Source: Chalara sp. BL73 (Eukaryota; Ascomycota; Leotiomycetes; Helotiales). Taken from it: 64,000 nt of DNA. The position numbers were made by a program, and so were the translations under genes. Shown here piece after piece: positions 1 through 12,592 of this stretch. Numbering within the stretch: position 1 is the first letter of the stretch; each line of letters begins with the position of its first letter. The stretch is from NCBI GenBank assembly GCA_918026815.1, contig CAKJVC010000021.1, forward strand, positions 558,001 through 622,000, read 5' to 3'. Below the pieces are notes generated by a model. That model saw nothing but the letters and a program-made list of their open reading frames with translations. It had not been told where the DNA came from and ran no database searches.

Positions 1-228
1 TTTAACTTTTGGAGCATCTTCTACAGAACAACTAATAGCTTTCAGTCTAGCTCCGTAGTCTTGCTCAGGCGAGTAATCTTTCAGACGATGGTAGACCTTT
101 TGGAGCTCTAAGGCCAGTCGATGCTGTGCAGGGTCTGGTTCAATCTTTCTCAAGGCCAACAAAGTCCGGTATAATACTAGGGGATTGGTAATCGTAAGGC
201 CGCTGGAGAGGATAGTTGTTGGTGGCAT
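1..228 (-). CDS. AFG1: AFG1-like ATPase, N-terminal fragment (runs off the left edge)
   Basis: Reading leftward from the ATG at 228, 76 codons stay open to the window edge. The N-terminal part reads like the start of the fungal Afg1/LACE1 (ZapE-type) family: a 'TNPLVLYRTLLALRKIEPD' stretch, then 'PAQHRLALELQKVYHRLKDY'. These AAA+ ATPases act at the mitochondrial inner membrane in protein quality control. The Walker A and B motifs would lie beyond the window, so ATPase identity rests on the N-terminal motif alone. The frame is open upstream to a stop near 433, but no ATG is found between there and 228, so either translation starts at 228 or a further 5' exon exists. No classical mitochondrial presequence is visible from 228, which favours a missing exon. 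Confidence 0.62.
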   Translation of the reverse strand, partial: MPPTTILSSGLTITNPLVLYRTLLALRKIEPDPAQHRLALELQKVYHRLKDYSPEQDYGARLKAISCSVEDAPKVK

Positions 229-1409
229 TGGAGTATGTGTTTCATGTTGAAGATGGCTCAGTGTAGCTGTAGACTCAAATATCACTGTCGTTGTCTCCAA
301 TTTTAACCGAGGACTGTTCTTGGCATTTAATGGGCTCAAGTTGTGACTGCTTTCTAAAGCTAAAACATTAGGAAAGATGCAGAACGTATGTAAAGTTGCA
401 AGCGTTAGATAAGGTGAAACCTTGTCTTTGCTCTTTCAATCTGTGAGAGTAGCAATTCGCTATAGATATTTCCATTACTACAAATTGCCGCTACCCACTC
501 ATTAGTCCCCAATGCTGCTCTATTTACAACTTCTGTTATACACATACTTCAAATATCAAACTAGTACTTGAAGTTTAGTTTTATATGAACAATATATGTG
601 GTATATGGTGAGCTCTGTGTTCCCAACCCTTTTAAATCAAAAGGGAGCCGAAAAGGGGCAATTCGCTTAATTTAAAAGAAATCCCAGAGCCTTATATGAG
701 ATTCATTAAGTAGGTCTCTCTCAGCAATATGTCCAAGCATGTTTGTCTCGCATGCAACCAATAGACCCCAACTGGAATATCAAAGATCCGGTGATTGGCA
801 AATCGAGTGCCACTAGGTCGAGCTGGAAGTTGATCACCGCGCATAAAGCAGACTGAATGAGGTCCGATCTCCAGGCTCAACATGGACCTGTGTACTCCAC
901 CTTGTATAAAAAAGATCTGGCACTTGACAGATATGGACTCGAGTAATCTATCCCTGCCAGGGGAAGGGATTCATTCATTAGGTAAGGATTTGAGGCTGAT
1001 GAAAATGATACCTACCAGACAGCGACTTGAAACAATCCGAAAGGATTCTTATGGACTCTCTGGAAGGTCCTGGAGTTTTGCTGTTTTAAAATTTCTGTAA
1101 CGCAATTCCTCTCTGACGAATCAGGATTGAAGTCTACACGCCATGAAGCAAACTCGGTATTTGGAGTCGCCGGGGAAAGCGTGAGTTTCTTCCGGTGAAT
1201 TCGACGCAAGGAAGTAACAGATATGGTAATAATAACACAGTTGTTGTTAAATTTGACGGCTTTAGACCTGTAGAGACACATGGCGAGGTATCCGGACAGC
1301 TTTTGGATTCCATCAATTGCTCGAAACGCCATGCTAATGCAGCCCATTCCATCCTATGGATTCCAGCGCCTCATAATGCATCAAGCAGACCTCTCACTCC
1401 AATGTGACA
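229..1409. other. Intergenic, nothing recognised
   Basis: Upstream region of the AFG1-like gene and downstream region of the TRAPPC2L gene. Only short overlapping ORFs on both strands (up to 111 codons), none resembling a known family. Confidence 0.5.
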
Positions 1410-2062
1410 TCACGCCACAGAAGCACCAGGTGTCCAACCCTCTCCGATCCGTCTCATATCATCCGCAAACCTTTTGCTCGTAATCTTCTTTCCCCCCTTC
1501 CCCGTTGGTGGGCTGTGCTCATCTGGCTCATAAAACGGGTTCTGTAGCAACCTTACGTACGCCGCCTGCATCGCCTTGAACACCTATTTCCTATTAGCAC
1601 ACCGACTCATATCACCCCGTCCCCTCTACCAACTCACGATCTTTATCTCCCCCTCTCGCATGCCCACTCCCACCGCTCCTCCTGGGCCTATCGCCCCTCC
1701 AGCTAGACGTCCCCTTACATCTACCACAGCCACAAACCTAACTCCAGTATTTGTCTCAAACCCATACGCCGAAAGACGCTCATCAATCGCATGCAATAGC
1801 CCAAAATCTCCTGATAAACCTCCGCCGGACGTAAGATTCGCTTTTGAGCGTGACTCGAAGATGTCGAGCGTGCTGCTTAGAAGGAGAGAGAATTGCAATG
1901 GCGTGCGTAGGGGTGTGTTGGCAGGTTGAGAAGGGAAGATAGAGATATGGAGGGGGTTGTTCTGTTTTCTGTCAGTGGCTGGAAGGGAAATAGGGGGTTG
2001 ACGGGGGGAAGCACGTTCTTGCCTATTATACCTAGGCAGGCTATTGAGGGTATTGCGGTCAT
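1410..2062 (-). CDS. TCA17: TRAPP complex subunit TRAPPC2L / Tca17-like
   Basis: Three exons on the minus strand: 2062-2015, 1961-1638, 1583-1410, giving 181 residues in one continuous frame. The protein starts MTAIPSIACLGIIGKN, continues NNPLHISIFPSQPA, and has the sedlin-fold core 'SSTLDIFESR', 'LLHAIDERLSAYGFETNTG', 'RFVAVVDVRG' and the C-terminal 'AAYVRLLQNPFYEPDEH'. This is the longin-like TRAPPC2L/Tca17 pattern; the family tethers ER- and Golgi-derived vesicles and helps assemble TRAPP II. It is longer than human TRAPPC2L (about 140 residues) because of a Gly/Ala-rich loop in exon 2 and a charged C-terminal tail. Intron 1 has a weak donor (GTGCTT); intron 2 has GTGAGT. The plus-strand ORF at 1576-1929 is its antisense shadow. 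Confidence 0.88.
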
Positions 2063-2474
2063 TTTGTGGTGGTTGTAGTTAGCTCGAGGTTGATGTCCAT
2101 GGTGGTGATTATGAGGTGGTGAGAGCCTCGCTTCAAGGCTGACATGCTTGGCCATACTACATAATGAATTTGGGGACATGACAGCTAAGGATGTATTTCA
2201 TGTTCTGGTCCGATTGAGAAAGAAAATCACATGTAAATGCATTATAGCTTTTTTTATATTGCTGTCGATTCTGATACACCTGCATAATATTCTGCCTCTA
2301 GCCATGCACCAAGTCTTCTTAACGTATTTCACCTACTACCAAGCTAATGACGCACATATACTATGTTACAATGACAATCTCCATAACCGTTGTCTATTCC
2401 TGCTTTCACGAAGTTCCCGACTTCTGTCCTAAGCCATATGATCAAGGGTCTCGATGTTCAACGGCAAATGCTTT
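2063..2474. other. Intergenic, promoter side of TRAPPC2L
   Basis: About 410 bases between the start of the TRAPPC2L gene and the stop of the transacylase gene. No gene or clear motif seen. Confidence 0.5.
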
Positions 2475-3796
2475 TCAATCATCTTGCGAAGTCTCTGTTT
2501 CTTCAAGAGCCCTCAAGACCTCTTCAATCTCCTTGGGATCACTGATTCCCCACACTCCTCCACCTTTCACAGTATCCTTTCCCCGCATTCCAACTTCTTT
2601 TCCAACGAGATTTCGTCCAACCTTTCCCGGGCCAATACCAATCCAACGACGTACATTCTGTTCTTGGTCAAGATATTTGATCGAGTCCCACCACCGCACT
2701 GTCTCGACACACTGCCTAGCCCAAAGATCCTTTAACTCCTCTTTGCTCTTAAACGGTCTTGCTGAGACGTTGCTAATACACTCCATTAAGCCCGGAAAGG
2801 AGACAATATCCTGGTCCTCTCGTCCCCTTACTCTGCTCTTGCCCTCCAGAAGCCTTCTCATGGCAGTTGCAGCAGGTTGCATCAGAGGACTATGGAAAGG
2901 ACTATCCCCTTTCAGCGGAACTGCCCTTGGATCATGGCCACCAAACTGTCGAACATGAGTTACTAAAGTCTGTATCATTGCCATATTTCCACTCAGGACA
3001 ATTTGATTTTTGCTGTTTTCATTGGCGATCAAGACTTGTTCGATAGGCGGAACTTCCGCACTCTCGGCCTTTGTTCCAAGGTTGTGATGCCCAAGGAAGT
3101 CTCGAATGGAGTCCACCAGGGGTTTAAGATGGTCCGGCTCTGTAACCAAAGCTACCATCCCATAGTCGCCACCGTGCACTTCCCGAGCCTTCTTTGAACA
3201 TTCTGACATGATTTCTGCTCGTTTCCGAACTAGAGTTAAGCTGTCTTCGAATGATACATATCCTCCTATCACCAATGCTGCAAACTCTCCTAAAGAATGC
3301 CCCAGTGTAACATCTACTCTCTCCGTTGCCTTGAATCCAAACTCTTGTTCCAGAATTCGCATAATAAGAATTGATGATGCCATAATGGCAGGCTGAGCGT
3401 TCGGCGTGGCAGTCAGAGCGCTATTAGGACCCTCTTCAATGACTTTTGAAAGCTCGAAACCTAAGAGGTGATCAATCTCTTCCACCAACGGTTTCGCGGT
3501 TGCTGGAAACGCTTCAATCCAAGGTGTGAGCATGCCAACTCTTTGAACTCCCTGCCCTTGAATTCACGATCAGCAACAGTACAGGTAGTTAGCACACATG
3601 GAATTCACATACCCGGAAAGAAGATTGCAGTCCTCGGGCGAGGTGACGTGTTTGATGCATATCGTCTACAGATTTGCGTAACTTTATGATGCTGTCTCTG
3701 CGATCTAGTGGGAAGTAGATTTCCATCCCTTCGAATAGAGCAACGGGATGTCTCCGCCCATGGCTTAGGCAAGCCAGACGTTAGCCGCTTCATCAT
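2475..3796 (-). CDS. MCT1: Mitochondrial malonyl-CoA:ACP transacylase
   Basis: Two exons, 3796-3613 and 3556-2475, give 421 residues; the intron starts GTATGT. It transfers malonyl groups from CoA to acyl carrier protein in mitochondrial type II fatty acid synthesis, which feeds lipoic acid formation. Visible motifs: the N-terminal 'FFPGQGVQRVGM' formed exactly across the splice junction; the nucleophile elbow GHSLGEF with serine near residue 149; 'GDSPFHSPLM' with the catalytic histidine; and 'ISNVSARPF' near the end. The first 50 or so residues are rich in Arg, Lys and Ser with few acids, fitting a mitochondrial presequence. Length matches fungal Mct1. The start is the first of two adjacent ATGs (MMKRLTSG). 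No fatty-acid or polyketide neighbours are present, so this is the housekeeping enzyme and not part of a PKS cluster. Confidence 0.93.
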
Positions 3797-4226
3797 GAGA
3801 AGCTTTGGTAGTGATAGGTCAACATGGAAGTATAGGAGCGGCAGCAGCCGTCTAGATATTGCTACTCTAAATGAGGGGAGTAACTTGTGGTATAAGCTCG
3901 GACAAGGCTGCGACTTCTTCTTGGGCCGAGCCCGGAAAATGCCTCCAGGCTACCCCACAGAAGGCAGGGGTCTTCAACCCCCACCAAAGGCTACCAAGGT
4001 TGACCAAATAACTTCATGGAATACTCTTTATGGTGAATTGGAAACGGCATTGAGAGGGCTGTATAAACACTGATCCATAGACACAATATCACAAAAGGGT
4101 GCAGATAAATGGGTATATTGATTTTACGCTTTATATCTAGTTCTTTTTGTTAAAACCGAAACACCAGTCATATCATGTATATTAACAGACATTACACCCA
4201 TATATATATGGTAGCAGTTCATCCTC
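3797..4226. other. Intergenic, between MCT1 and HEM2
   Basis: Upstream region of the transacylase gene and 3' region of HEM2, AT-rich near 4100-4210. The plus-strand ORF 3708-4073 overlaps the transacylase presequence exon and looks like chance. Confidence 0.5.
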
Positions 4227-5440
<1,214 letters not shown>

Positions 5441-7583
5441 GATTGATTTGTGATGTGCCGAATCTGTAGTGTAGGTTTATGTTGCCTAGAGAGATTTTCT
5501 AGGGAGAATCAAGAAATCAAAGCAAGTGGCGGGTAAGATGGAAGAAACGGGGTGAAGTTAGTCGATCGCTGGACGAAAGCAGCACCAATTCAATAGACGT
5601 TGGCAAAGGAGAGAGAATTTCTTGTGAGGCGATCCGAACAAGCTGATGAATTGAACCAATTTATGCAGTTGGGAAGAATATGCAAATTTTTGGAAGATGT
5701 CTAGACTGTTTTTTCGAAGAGGACATGCCGAAGTTCGGGTTGTTTTCAGGGAGGCAAGCCGGTGCCACGGCTCCCTACTTCCCATAAGTGCTTCTTTTTA
5801 ATGGGCCAATCGGGTGAGTTGCTTTGAAACACCTCCATCTATCGTCTGATAGCAACAACTAGCTCGCCACATCAACCAAGCACTTGTTATCATTATTGTA
5901 TAGAACCAATAACCATAAGATAGCGATGAAGAATCCTTGTACAATCCGGGAGATCAAAGCGAGGAAAAAGCCCATCCACAAAGGAATGGAAAAGATGGCA
6001 TTTGATACGTGCCTCAAACCCTTTATCACCAACCTGCTCTTGAATGAAAATACATGTTTAACTCCGGTGCAGATTATTGATCCAAAGGAAAGGGTTAGCT
6101 TGATATGCATAAATTGTCAAATGGGTAATACCTCCTTAGGCTGTAAACGAGCGCTCGAAACAACATAGGAAATGGGACCAGTCCTTCTTCTATAACTCGG
6201 CCCTTCCTTCCCAAGCTACCCTAGTAGTAAGCAAGATCAACGCATTGCAAACGGGTAAGCCTACGAAAATTCTAGAAGACTTTCTGAGCTTATATGATAG
6301 CATATAGAAGGGATATGCTCTCGTATCCATGCATTGGCTATATTCATTGCACTTACGCCACGGCCCATCTTTTTGTATTTCATCTCTAGCACCAATGCAT
6401 TCTTTCGTCTCTTTAGTCGGTCCTGTTGATGATATATTGGTCATTTAAAAGAAGATCATGAGACGAACGGGGCGCCACTGAAATTATAATCATGTCAATC
6501 AGCAGCGAGATTATTCATGCTGAATATTAAATTGCTTCGTAGCTGGAACTTTGCATCCGCATAACGTTATGAACAAAACTGGTCAAGTGACCAATGTTCA
6601 AAATAGGTTGGCCCTGAGCCTATGTTCAGTTCAGGAGGGTGGTCATCAAAATGTAGAAAGCTTTGCGTTTTGAAACGAACCAGCCATACCAAATGTACTA
6701 CCTGTATCAATCTCACCTTCAAGCCGTGACTCTCTATTGCACTTAATATTTAAACGCCGGAGAATATAGTATATTTCAGATCATTTAAAACATTATGGAG
6801 ACAGGCTGTTGTGCAAATATTACGGTTTGGCTGAGGCAGGTTCAAGTGCTGTTTCCTCTTTTGACGACGACATCGCTCACACCATCTTTCCGCTGAAACC
6901 ACTACTACCACTATATACACAGACTCTTTTCCGCGCAGAAAACACCACAGCGAGAGCACTTTCACAATCTACATTTCTCTGGTTTCCGTTCCGCACCATC
7001 ACCAAACACTTGGGATCAGACTTTCTCTGTCAACAGCAACGCTTTCTGCCCAAACGGCTGTCGCGGAGATTTCTGCTATACAAAACTTTTCAACTAGTCC
7101 CCATCCCCTTTCCGCAATTTCATCTTTATGGAACTCGGTATTTAGACACGAGTCTAATCGAATCATCAGACTCGCCCACGTTCCGGCTAGCGGTCACAGG
7201 GGTTTCTCTTATTCCATGTTCTCGGCACACAATATATTCGACTTCCGTCTCTCCCTTGGAGAACATTCGCCTTTACCCATTTTAACTTTTACGCACTTCC
7301 GCATACGCTTGGGTATCTAAGCTTCTCATCAGATCTGATCTAGGAAGGAAGGAAGCATGCAAAGCTTTTCGGCATCCTCACTTCGTCTTTGCCATCTCTC
7401 AACTTCTCCTCTACAAAGCTATTATATTGCATAGGAGTCTTCGTGTAGAGGAACCTTTAACGCTCTACACTCCCAACTTTCCCTTGGCCGTCAGGGCTCA
7501 CTACGAGCATAGCATTCATCTTTTAGTATTGCCAAAATCCGTAAGATCTACAACGGCCTCGAATAGGGCCGTGACGGTTTACG
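5441..7583. other. Long gene-free stretch / divergent upstream regions
   Basis: Separates HEM2 (minus) from the unknown plus-strand gene. The last 700 bases (about 6850-7580) are pyrimidine-rich and ATG-poor, like a long 5' leader or promoter of the plus-strand gene. Short ORFs at 5859-6110, 6190-6444 and 6809-7285 resemble nothing I know. Confidence 0.5.
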
Positions 7584-9779
7584 ATGGCCACCTATGGAAG
7601 AAGAAATAGAAGCATCCTCCCTTCATCGTTCACCGCGATAGAAGGTCCCTCCAGCCTAGGATCCCAGATCTACGCACCATTGCAAGGTTTGTATTTGTCT
7701 TTCTGCTTACCTTGTCTCTTCCTGATTCGCCATCGTCAATGGTAGCAAACGATTTCTCTGTGTATTAGACTTCATTAGTTGCACACAAAAATGCACATAT
7801 TTACCCCACCCCAATATCACTTCAGGGCTGATTATATACTCTCTAGGAGGTGAAAGCTGGTTACAATCTCCTTCACAAGCCGCCGACGTGAGTACTACGG
7901 TCAATGATAACACTGATGATTTGGCATCAAGAATTCTCTCCGATCAAACAACCATCGAGAATCAGACTAGTCAAAATTATCTCGCGCAAGACGCATATGA
8001 ACACAATTGTACTGAGGCTCCTACACACCGACGGTATCGCGAGAACTGGCGATTGAAAGAGAGCAGTTCTATAGTCCCCGAAGGCGATGATGGAGATGGT
8101 TCTAACTACCGTCCTTTACCTAATACCAGAGAATCAGAACTTGCCATAGATAAAGGGGAGGGTTTGCCACCACCTATTCCACACAAGTCATCGAAACGAA
8201 CGTTGAAAAGGCACAATAAAATAAATCAGGATAATTCAGAACCTAGCTCGTCCGTTGAGTCGGATGAACTAGCAACATCACCACCATTGCAGACGCCGGC
8301 ATGGACCTCTTTTCAAGGTCCTCAGAAGGGCTCTAAGTTTCGCCAAAGGGTTTATATGCTTGCAGCAAACACACCTGGACCTACTTCGCTGCAAAACCTG
8401 ATTCTGGGAGATAGCCCAGCTACTACCTCTGATACAACGGCTATATCAGCACCTGTAGCTGCCTGTTTGTCATATCCCAAGCAAAATCAGCCAGCGGGCG
8501 TCAACGGTCAGATTTTACAGATGTTAGCATTCAATGCTTCTTTGAAAACTGCATCGTTACATGGTGTCAACCATACCCGGCCGGAAGTCAGGAGTAGCAA
8601 GTACCCTGGAAAGAACAGTAACATCTTTTCCAAGGTCAAGAAAGCGGTTTCTAGCCGTTTACCAGGATTTATCGTTAAGGGCCAATTCAAGGATGATCAA
8701 CATCTTGATAGCTCGTCTACTCAATATCAATGCCGGGATGAGAATCAAGATGTTTATGTGATGGATATAGATAAAAGAATCGCCGAGGGTAGGCGAGACA
8801 GTCCATACTATCAATGAACATATACGGAACTAACACAACGGGTTTAGGAGAAAATTTGAGTAGTGTTACGGGCAAAGCAAAGAGAGTCATGGACAATGGC
8901 TTCATCACACGCAAGGAGATAGTAGATGAGGGACAATCAGTTCGGAGTCGAAAGTCTCTCTCAGATATTCGGTCGCTTAGAAGCAGACAATCATCCCACG
9001 AGCCTCAAGACTCAGATGAGTCTTATACTTCTTCAACCGAGTCACCGCAGGGTGGCATGTGCTCTGGTGCTTATCGTCGATACGGGGTAGGAGGTCCCAC
9101 AATTCCTCCACTGCCAGGAAGCGTTCAATACCTGGAAGAGGAGTACCAAACCAGGGCATATAACCAGCGCCCCTTCGATGCCGGCAACAATGATAGTTTC
9201 ATCTCTTCAAGTCCAGATGCTCAATCAACACCCACTCGATCGAGGCTAGAGCCTATTGAGCGAGATGGCAGAAGAGAGCTAACAAGAGTACCAACCGGCT
9301 CACCATCATTTTTAGATCCCAGAAGTTCGAGGATCAACCATTTATCAGACATTGAAGTTGATCGACCCTTTCGCCATCTGAAGCTTAGTGGTCATCCAAA
9401 GCACCATCCTAAGCGTAAATCATCGAAAGAAATTGAGGGCAATCCGTTTGTTGGTGAAACCGAGATGGATGGGCATAGACAAAAGAAGCAGTATCGTACA
9501 CTATATACAGACAAACAAAAAACGAATTTGGCTCTGAAGCGATATGAAACCGATCTCGAAATGGTGTTCCCCGACAATCCCCTCACAACTAAGGATAAGA
9601 ACCAAAAGCGCAAGGCCCGTGTGTTCGATAATAAATACTTCGATCCTTCCAAGCTTGCTTCAAAAGCTACTGGAAAGAAAATTAGAGATGATAGAGGCAC
9701 ACGTCTTCAGGTGCAAGACGAAAGTAGTGCGATGGATATCGATGAGTTGCAGATGGATTACACTGCCTTGATGAATTGA
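7584..9779 (+). CDS. Uncharacterised, disordered Ser/Lys-rich fungal protein
   Basis: I do not recognise a function. The best model has three exons: 7584-7686, about 7847-8788 and 8848-9779, giving roughly 658 residues. Exon 1 starts MATYGRRNRSILPSSFTAIE and ends at a GTTTGT donor. The first acceptor is uncertain: 7847, 7826 and 7880 all preserve frame; I prefer 7847 because a CTGAT branch and a pyrimidine run precede it. The second intron (8789-8847) has donor GTAGGC, a CTAAC branch and a TAG acceptor, and joins two long ORFs in perfect phase. The product is low-complexity, with many Ser, Pro and charged residues, basic patches such as 'HHPKRKSSKE' and 'KNQKRKARVF', and two 'MDID' acidic motifs, one close to the C-terminus. 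No membrane segment or signal peptide. A nuclear or scaffold role is possible but not shown. Confidence 0.7.
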
Positions 9780-10359
9780 ACAGTAGACTTACTCCAAAGT
9801 CGGCGGATACTTGCGGCATCTATAAATATATACGGTATAAAGATGGTGATTTTCTAATTCCTTGCCCGTTTCTGCTCCCGGAAAAACTCACAAGACCCTT
9901 CAGCGACTAGCCTGGATTTCCAACAAATACTAACAGTATTTTTATGTCAGGTCTGGATGAGTTCTAGGTTGGTTTACCGACCTCACATTACAGTCTGGCC
10001 AGTGGCACATTACTGACTCTTAGCGCACATGTAGTTAGGTACTTTAATCTCAACTGCGCTACGGCAACTAAAGCTGTAAGTTGCCTGGCAAGAAAAGGTA
10101 CATATACATTGTTTCAGGTAAGGTGTCAGGCTATTACAGCAAGCTCACGCAGGCATATTATCTGGGACGCTTCTGAAATGAGAGCAGATAGATTTCATGT
10201 GGCGAATGAAGAATAGAGACAGCTGAGACATAATGACATTAAATCGTCTGGCTAGCTTTCGAATGGCATTAAACAGTAGACAAGCTCCATCGCTCGTGCT
10301 AAATCATCTGGGTATCGTGTCATAATCATACAATATCTCCGCCTTATCTTAGTGTACAT
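9780..10359. other. Convergent intergenic region
   Basis: 3' flanks of the unknown plus-strand gene and of the small basic minus-strand gene. No ORF or element recognised. Confidence 0.5.
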
Positions 10360-10769
10360 CTAGTAGACACGGTGGCTTCCGCGGCCATCAGTTCCGTGCA
10401 TGCGTCTGGTCCCAGCGGCCTGATACGAATTTTAGCAATTGGTCAAATTTTCCAGCACGCAGGAACATATACCTTAACTCCAGGACGATGAGTCAAAGAC
10501 CCCTTAAGCTTCAACATGGCACCAGAGATCTTGTCTCCGAGGGAAGCCTTGCGCCTATGGTGCACAGCGGGCTGTCCAGCGGTGGTTCGCGTGTTGCCCC
10601 CAAATCTAGAGCGACGCGCTGTAGTATGGGCTGTGCCATGGGGATGGACCGTGGTGGTAGTCTTGACGGTCTTAGTGCGTGCGTTACGGCCGCGGAGGCG
10701 GGTCATGAGGGTTGGCTTGGTGGTCTTGGTGACGGTGGCTCTATTGCTTCTTCTTGTTCCGAAGGCCAT
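10360..10769 (-). CDS. Small, very basic conserved fungal protein, function unknown
   Basis: Two exons, 10769-10473 and 10419-10360, give 118 residues. The protein starts MAFGTRRSN, is rich in Thr, Arg and Lys ('MTRLRGRNARTKTVKTTTT'), has a 'GDKISGAMLKLKGSLTHRPG' block, and ends after the splice with 'AAGTRRMHGTDGRGSHRVY'. The intron starts GTATAT and ends ATCAG. I recall the same two blocks in small unannotated proteins of many ascomycetes, but no function is known to me. The frame stays open upstream to an ATG at 10931, adding 54 Ser/Thr-rich residues that include a run of seven serines encoded by a triplet repeat; I treat this as 5' leader. No membrane segment; nucleic-acid binding is a guess from charge only. 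Confidence 0.75.
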
Positions 10770-12592
10770 CTTGAATGATTTAAGTGATGATGATGATGAT
10801 GATGATGTAGTGCTGCTAAGCGTTGATGTGGAAGATGTGGTTGAGATGGTGGTTGATGTTGTTTGTGTTTGTGAATGCGCTTTTATGAAGTCTGCTAGTG
10901 TTATGATGATGGGGCTATGGGTGGTGGGCATGGCAGTAGATATAGACGATTTTGGGGTAGAGATTTAGTTTCGCTTCATTCTTGTCTTGGAAAGGAAATT
11001 CTTTGATGGACAAATCGTGCTCTGGGAAACTGGATTTTGGGCGGGAATCAAGTGCGAGATGACGAGGTGTGCCCATTTTTCATATGGAGAAGAATCCGAA
11101 CAATGGAAATGTTGGTTATCGATTGCAGGGTTTAACGTCATGTCTCAGTCGAGATGCAATAATGACGAAGGATGTGAGTGGTGGAAAGGACTGAAAGAGG
11201 TGGTGCCACAGATCAAGGCAACGGCTAAACCCAGGGTTTCTGGGGAATGCTTGGCTCCCGTCTATCGTGTGCAATCGACTGGTCAATGCTGGTGCATGAG
11301 CCATAGAGATGAGTGGATAGAGGACCCTGCATTTCGAGCTTCAGGAGATATGAGGTTGAAAGTATGACGTCGATCGAGCCACAGCATTCTCTAAGCGAGA
11401 AAGTAGAAGGGGGGCACGCGCCACAATATGTGGTGACATATACGTCACTCTCATGCTGAAACTTGCGATGAGAGTGATGAGGTGCTTTCTTTTTATCGAG
11501 GGTAGCATGGCCGCAAAGGGATTAAGAAGGTCTAGATTTCGTGAAACACTGAAAATAGATAGGATGCACAAGATAAGAGGCTTGGTATCAGCAATCAGGA
11601 TTCGACAGAATTCTACAGCTACTCACTCCTGAAAAGCTTTGTGTACTAATAGGGTGCAAACCCGAGCAAAAACAAAAAAACCGAAGCAGCCGGGATAGAG
11701 GAGCCATCATATCGAGAATGAAACACACCCAACTCGAGGATTAAATGGTGAGTTCTTCCCTCCTGCGTTATAGAGCAATGGTCCATCAAGGAGTGAATAA
11801 TGCAATAGCCTAAAGTTGATGGAGCATTCAGTTGACTCGATGTCTCTCCAACAAGTTACAGCATAAAATGGCAAGCAGTGTTCGAAAGAAATTACCTCAA
11901 ATACCTGATACCATTACCGAAATCTTCTTTGTTAGCACTCAAGAAAATGTAATATCTTCCTGCAAAGATAACAATTCCCTCTGTGTTATCTCTCGAAGGC
12001 TCTAAGAATATTTCCATAAGGAAACTTAGTACCTACAGTCTAGCAAATCATACAATAGAAGCACAAGGCATACAAAGACACCCGCAGCGGACTTCGGTCT
12101 GCGTCATCGCGAAGCATAACAAGGGGACTTGCATTTGCCAAGACACAAAAGCTATCGCAGTCAGAAATCTCAACGAGCTCGACGTGGATACATATATGAA
12201 ACCCAATTCTATAGGCAACAGAATAACAACGAGAGAGATGGATCGTTTCTTCTTGCCTTGTTCAGGCTTGCTAATGCGGCGGTAAAGCTTATTTGAGCCG
12301 CTGTGAGGCTCTGAGACCAAGTGACGTCTAGTGGCTCGATTTAATGTAATACATCATGAACCGTAAAATGGACATGTACCCCTCTACAATTTCTCGCCTT
12401 TACCGAGCCAATCTGTTTGCTGCGGACCTTTCGTTACGGTTCTCCAATTTCTTACGTCGTTTAAAAAAATCAAATAAATGGAGTGGTGTGTAAATTGGCT
12501 AAGGATCTTTTTTCCTCCTTATACTTCCTGCCCTTTTTTTTTGCCCCCATCAAAACAGACCTATTAGACAACTGAAAAAGATATTGAAAAAA
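10770..12592. other. Gene-free stretch
   Basis: About 1.8 kb between the small basic gene and the dehydrogenase. ORFs at 10987-11367 (plus, 126 codons) and 12048-12320 (minus) have no recognisable features. A T-rich/A-rich patch lies at 12465-12600, just before the dehydrogenase start. Confidence 0.5.
10786..10806. repeat. Triplet microsatellite (GAT)7
   Basis: Seven perfect GAT copies. On the minus strand they would encode part of a serine run in the optional N-terminal extension of the small basic protein. Confidence 0.95.

Noticed and set aside
1576..1929. Plus-strand 117-codon ORF
   Set aside because: Antisense shadow of the TRAPPC2L exons.
3708..4073. Plus-strand 121-codon ORF
   Set aside because: Overlaps the transacylase presequence exon antisense and resembles no family.
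8814..9779. Separate 321-codon gene
   Set aside because: A phase-matched intron (8789-8847) joins it to the upstream ORF; it is the last exon of one gene.
10987..11367. Plus-strand 126-codon ORF upstream of the small basic gene
   Set aside because: Tryptophan- and cysteine-rich random-looking composition, no splice partners and no family resemblance.
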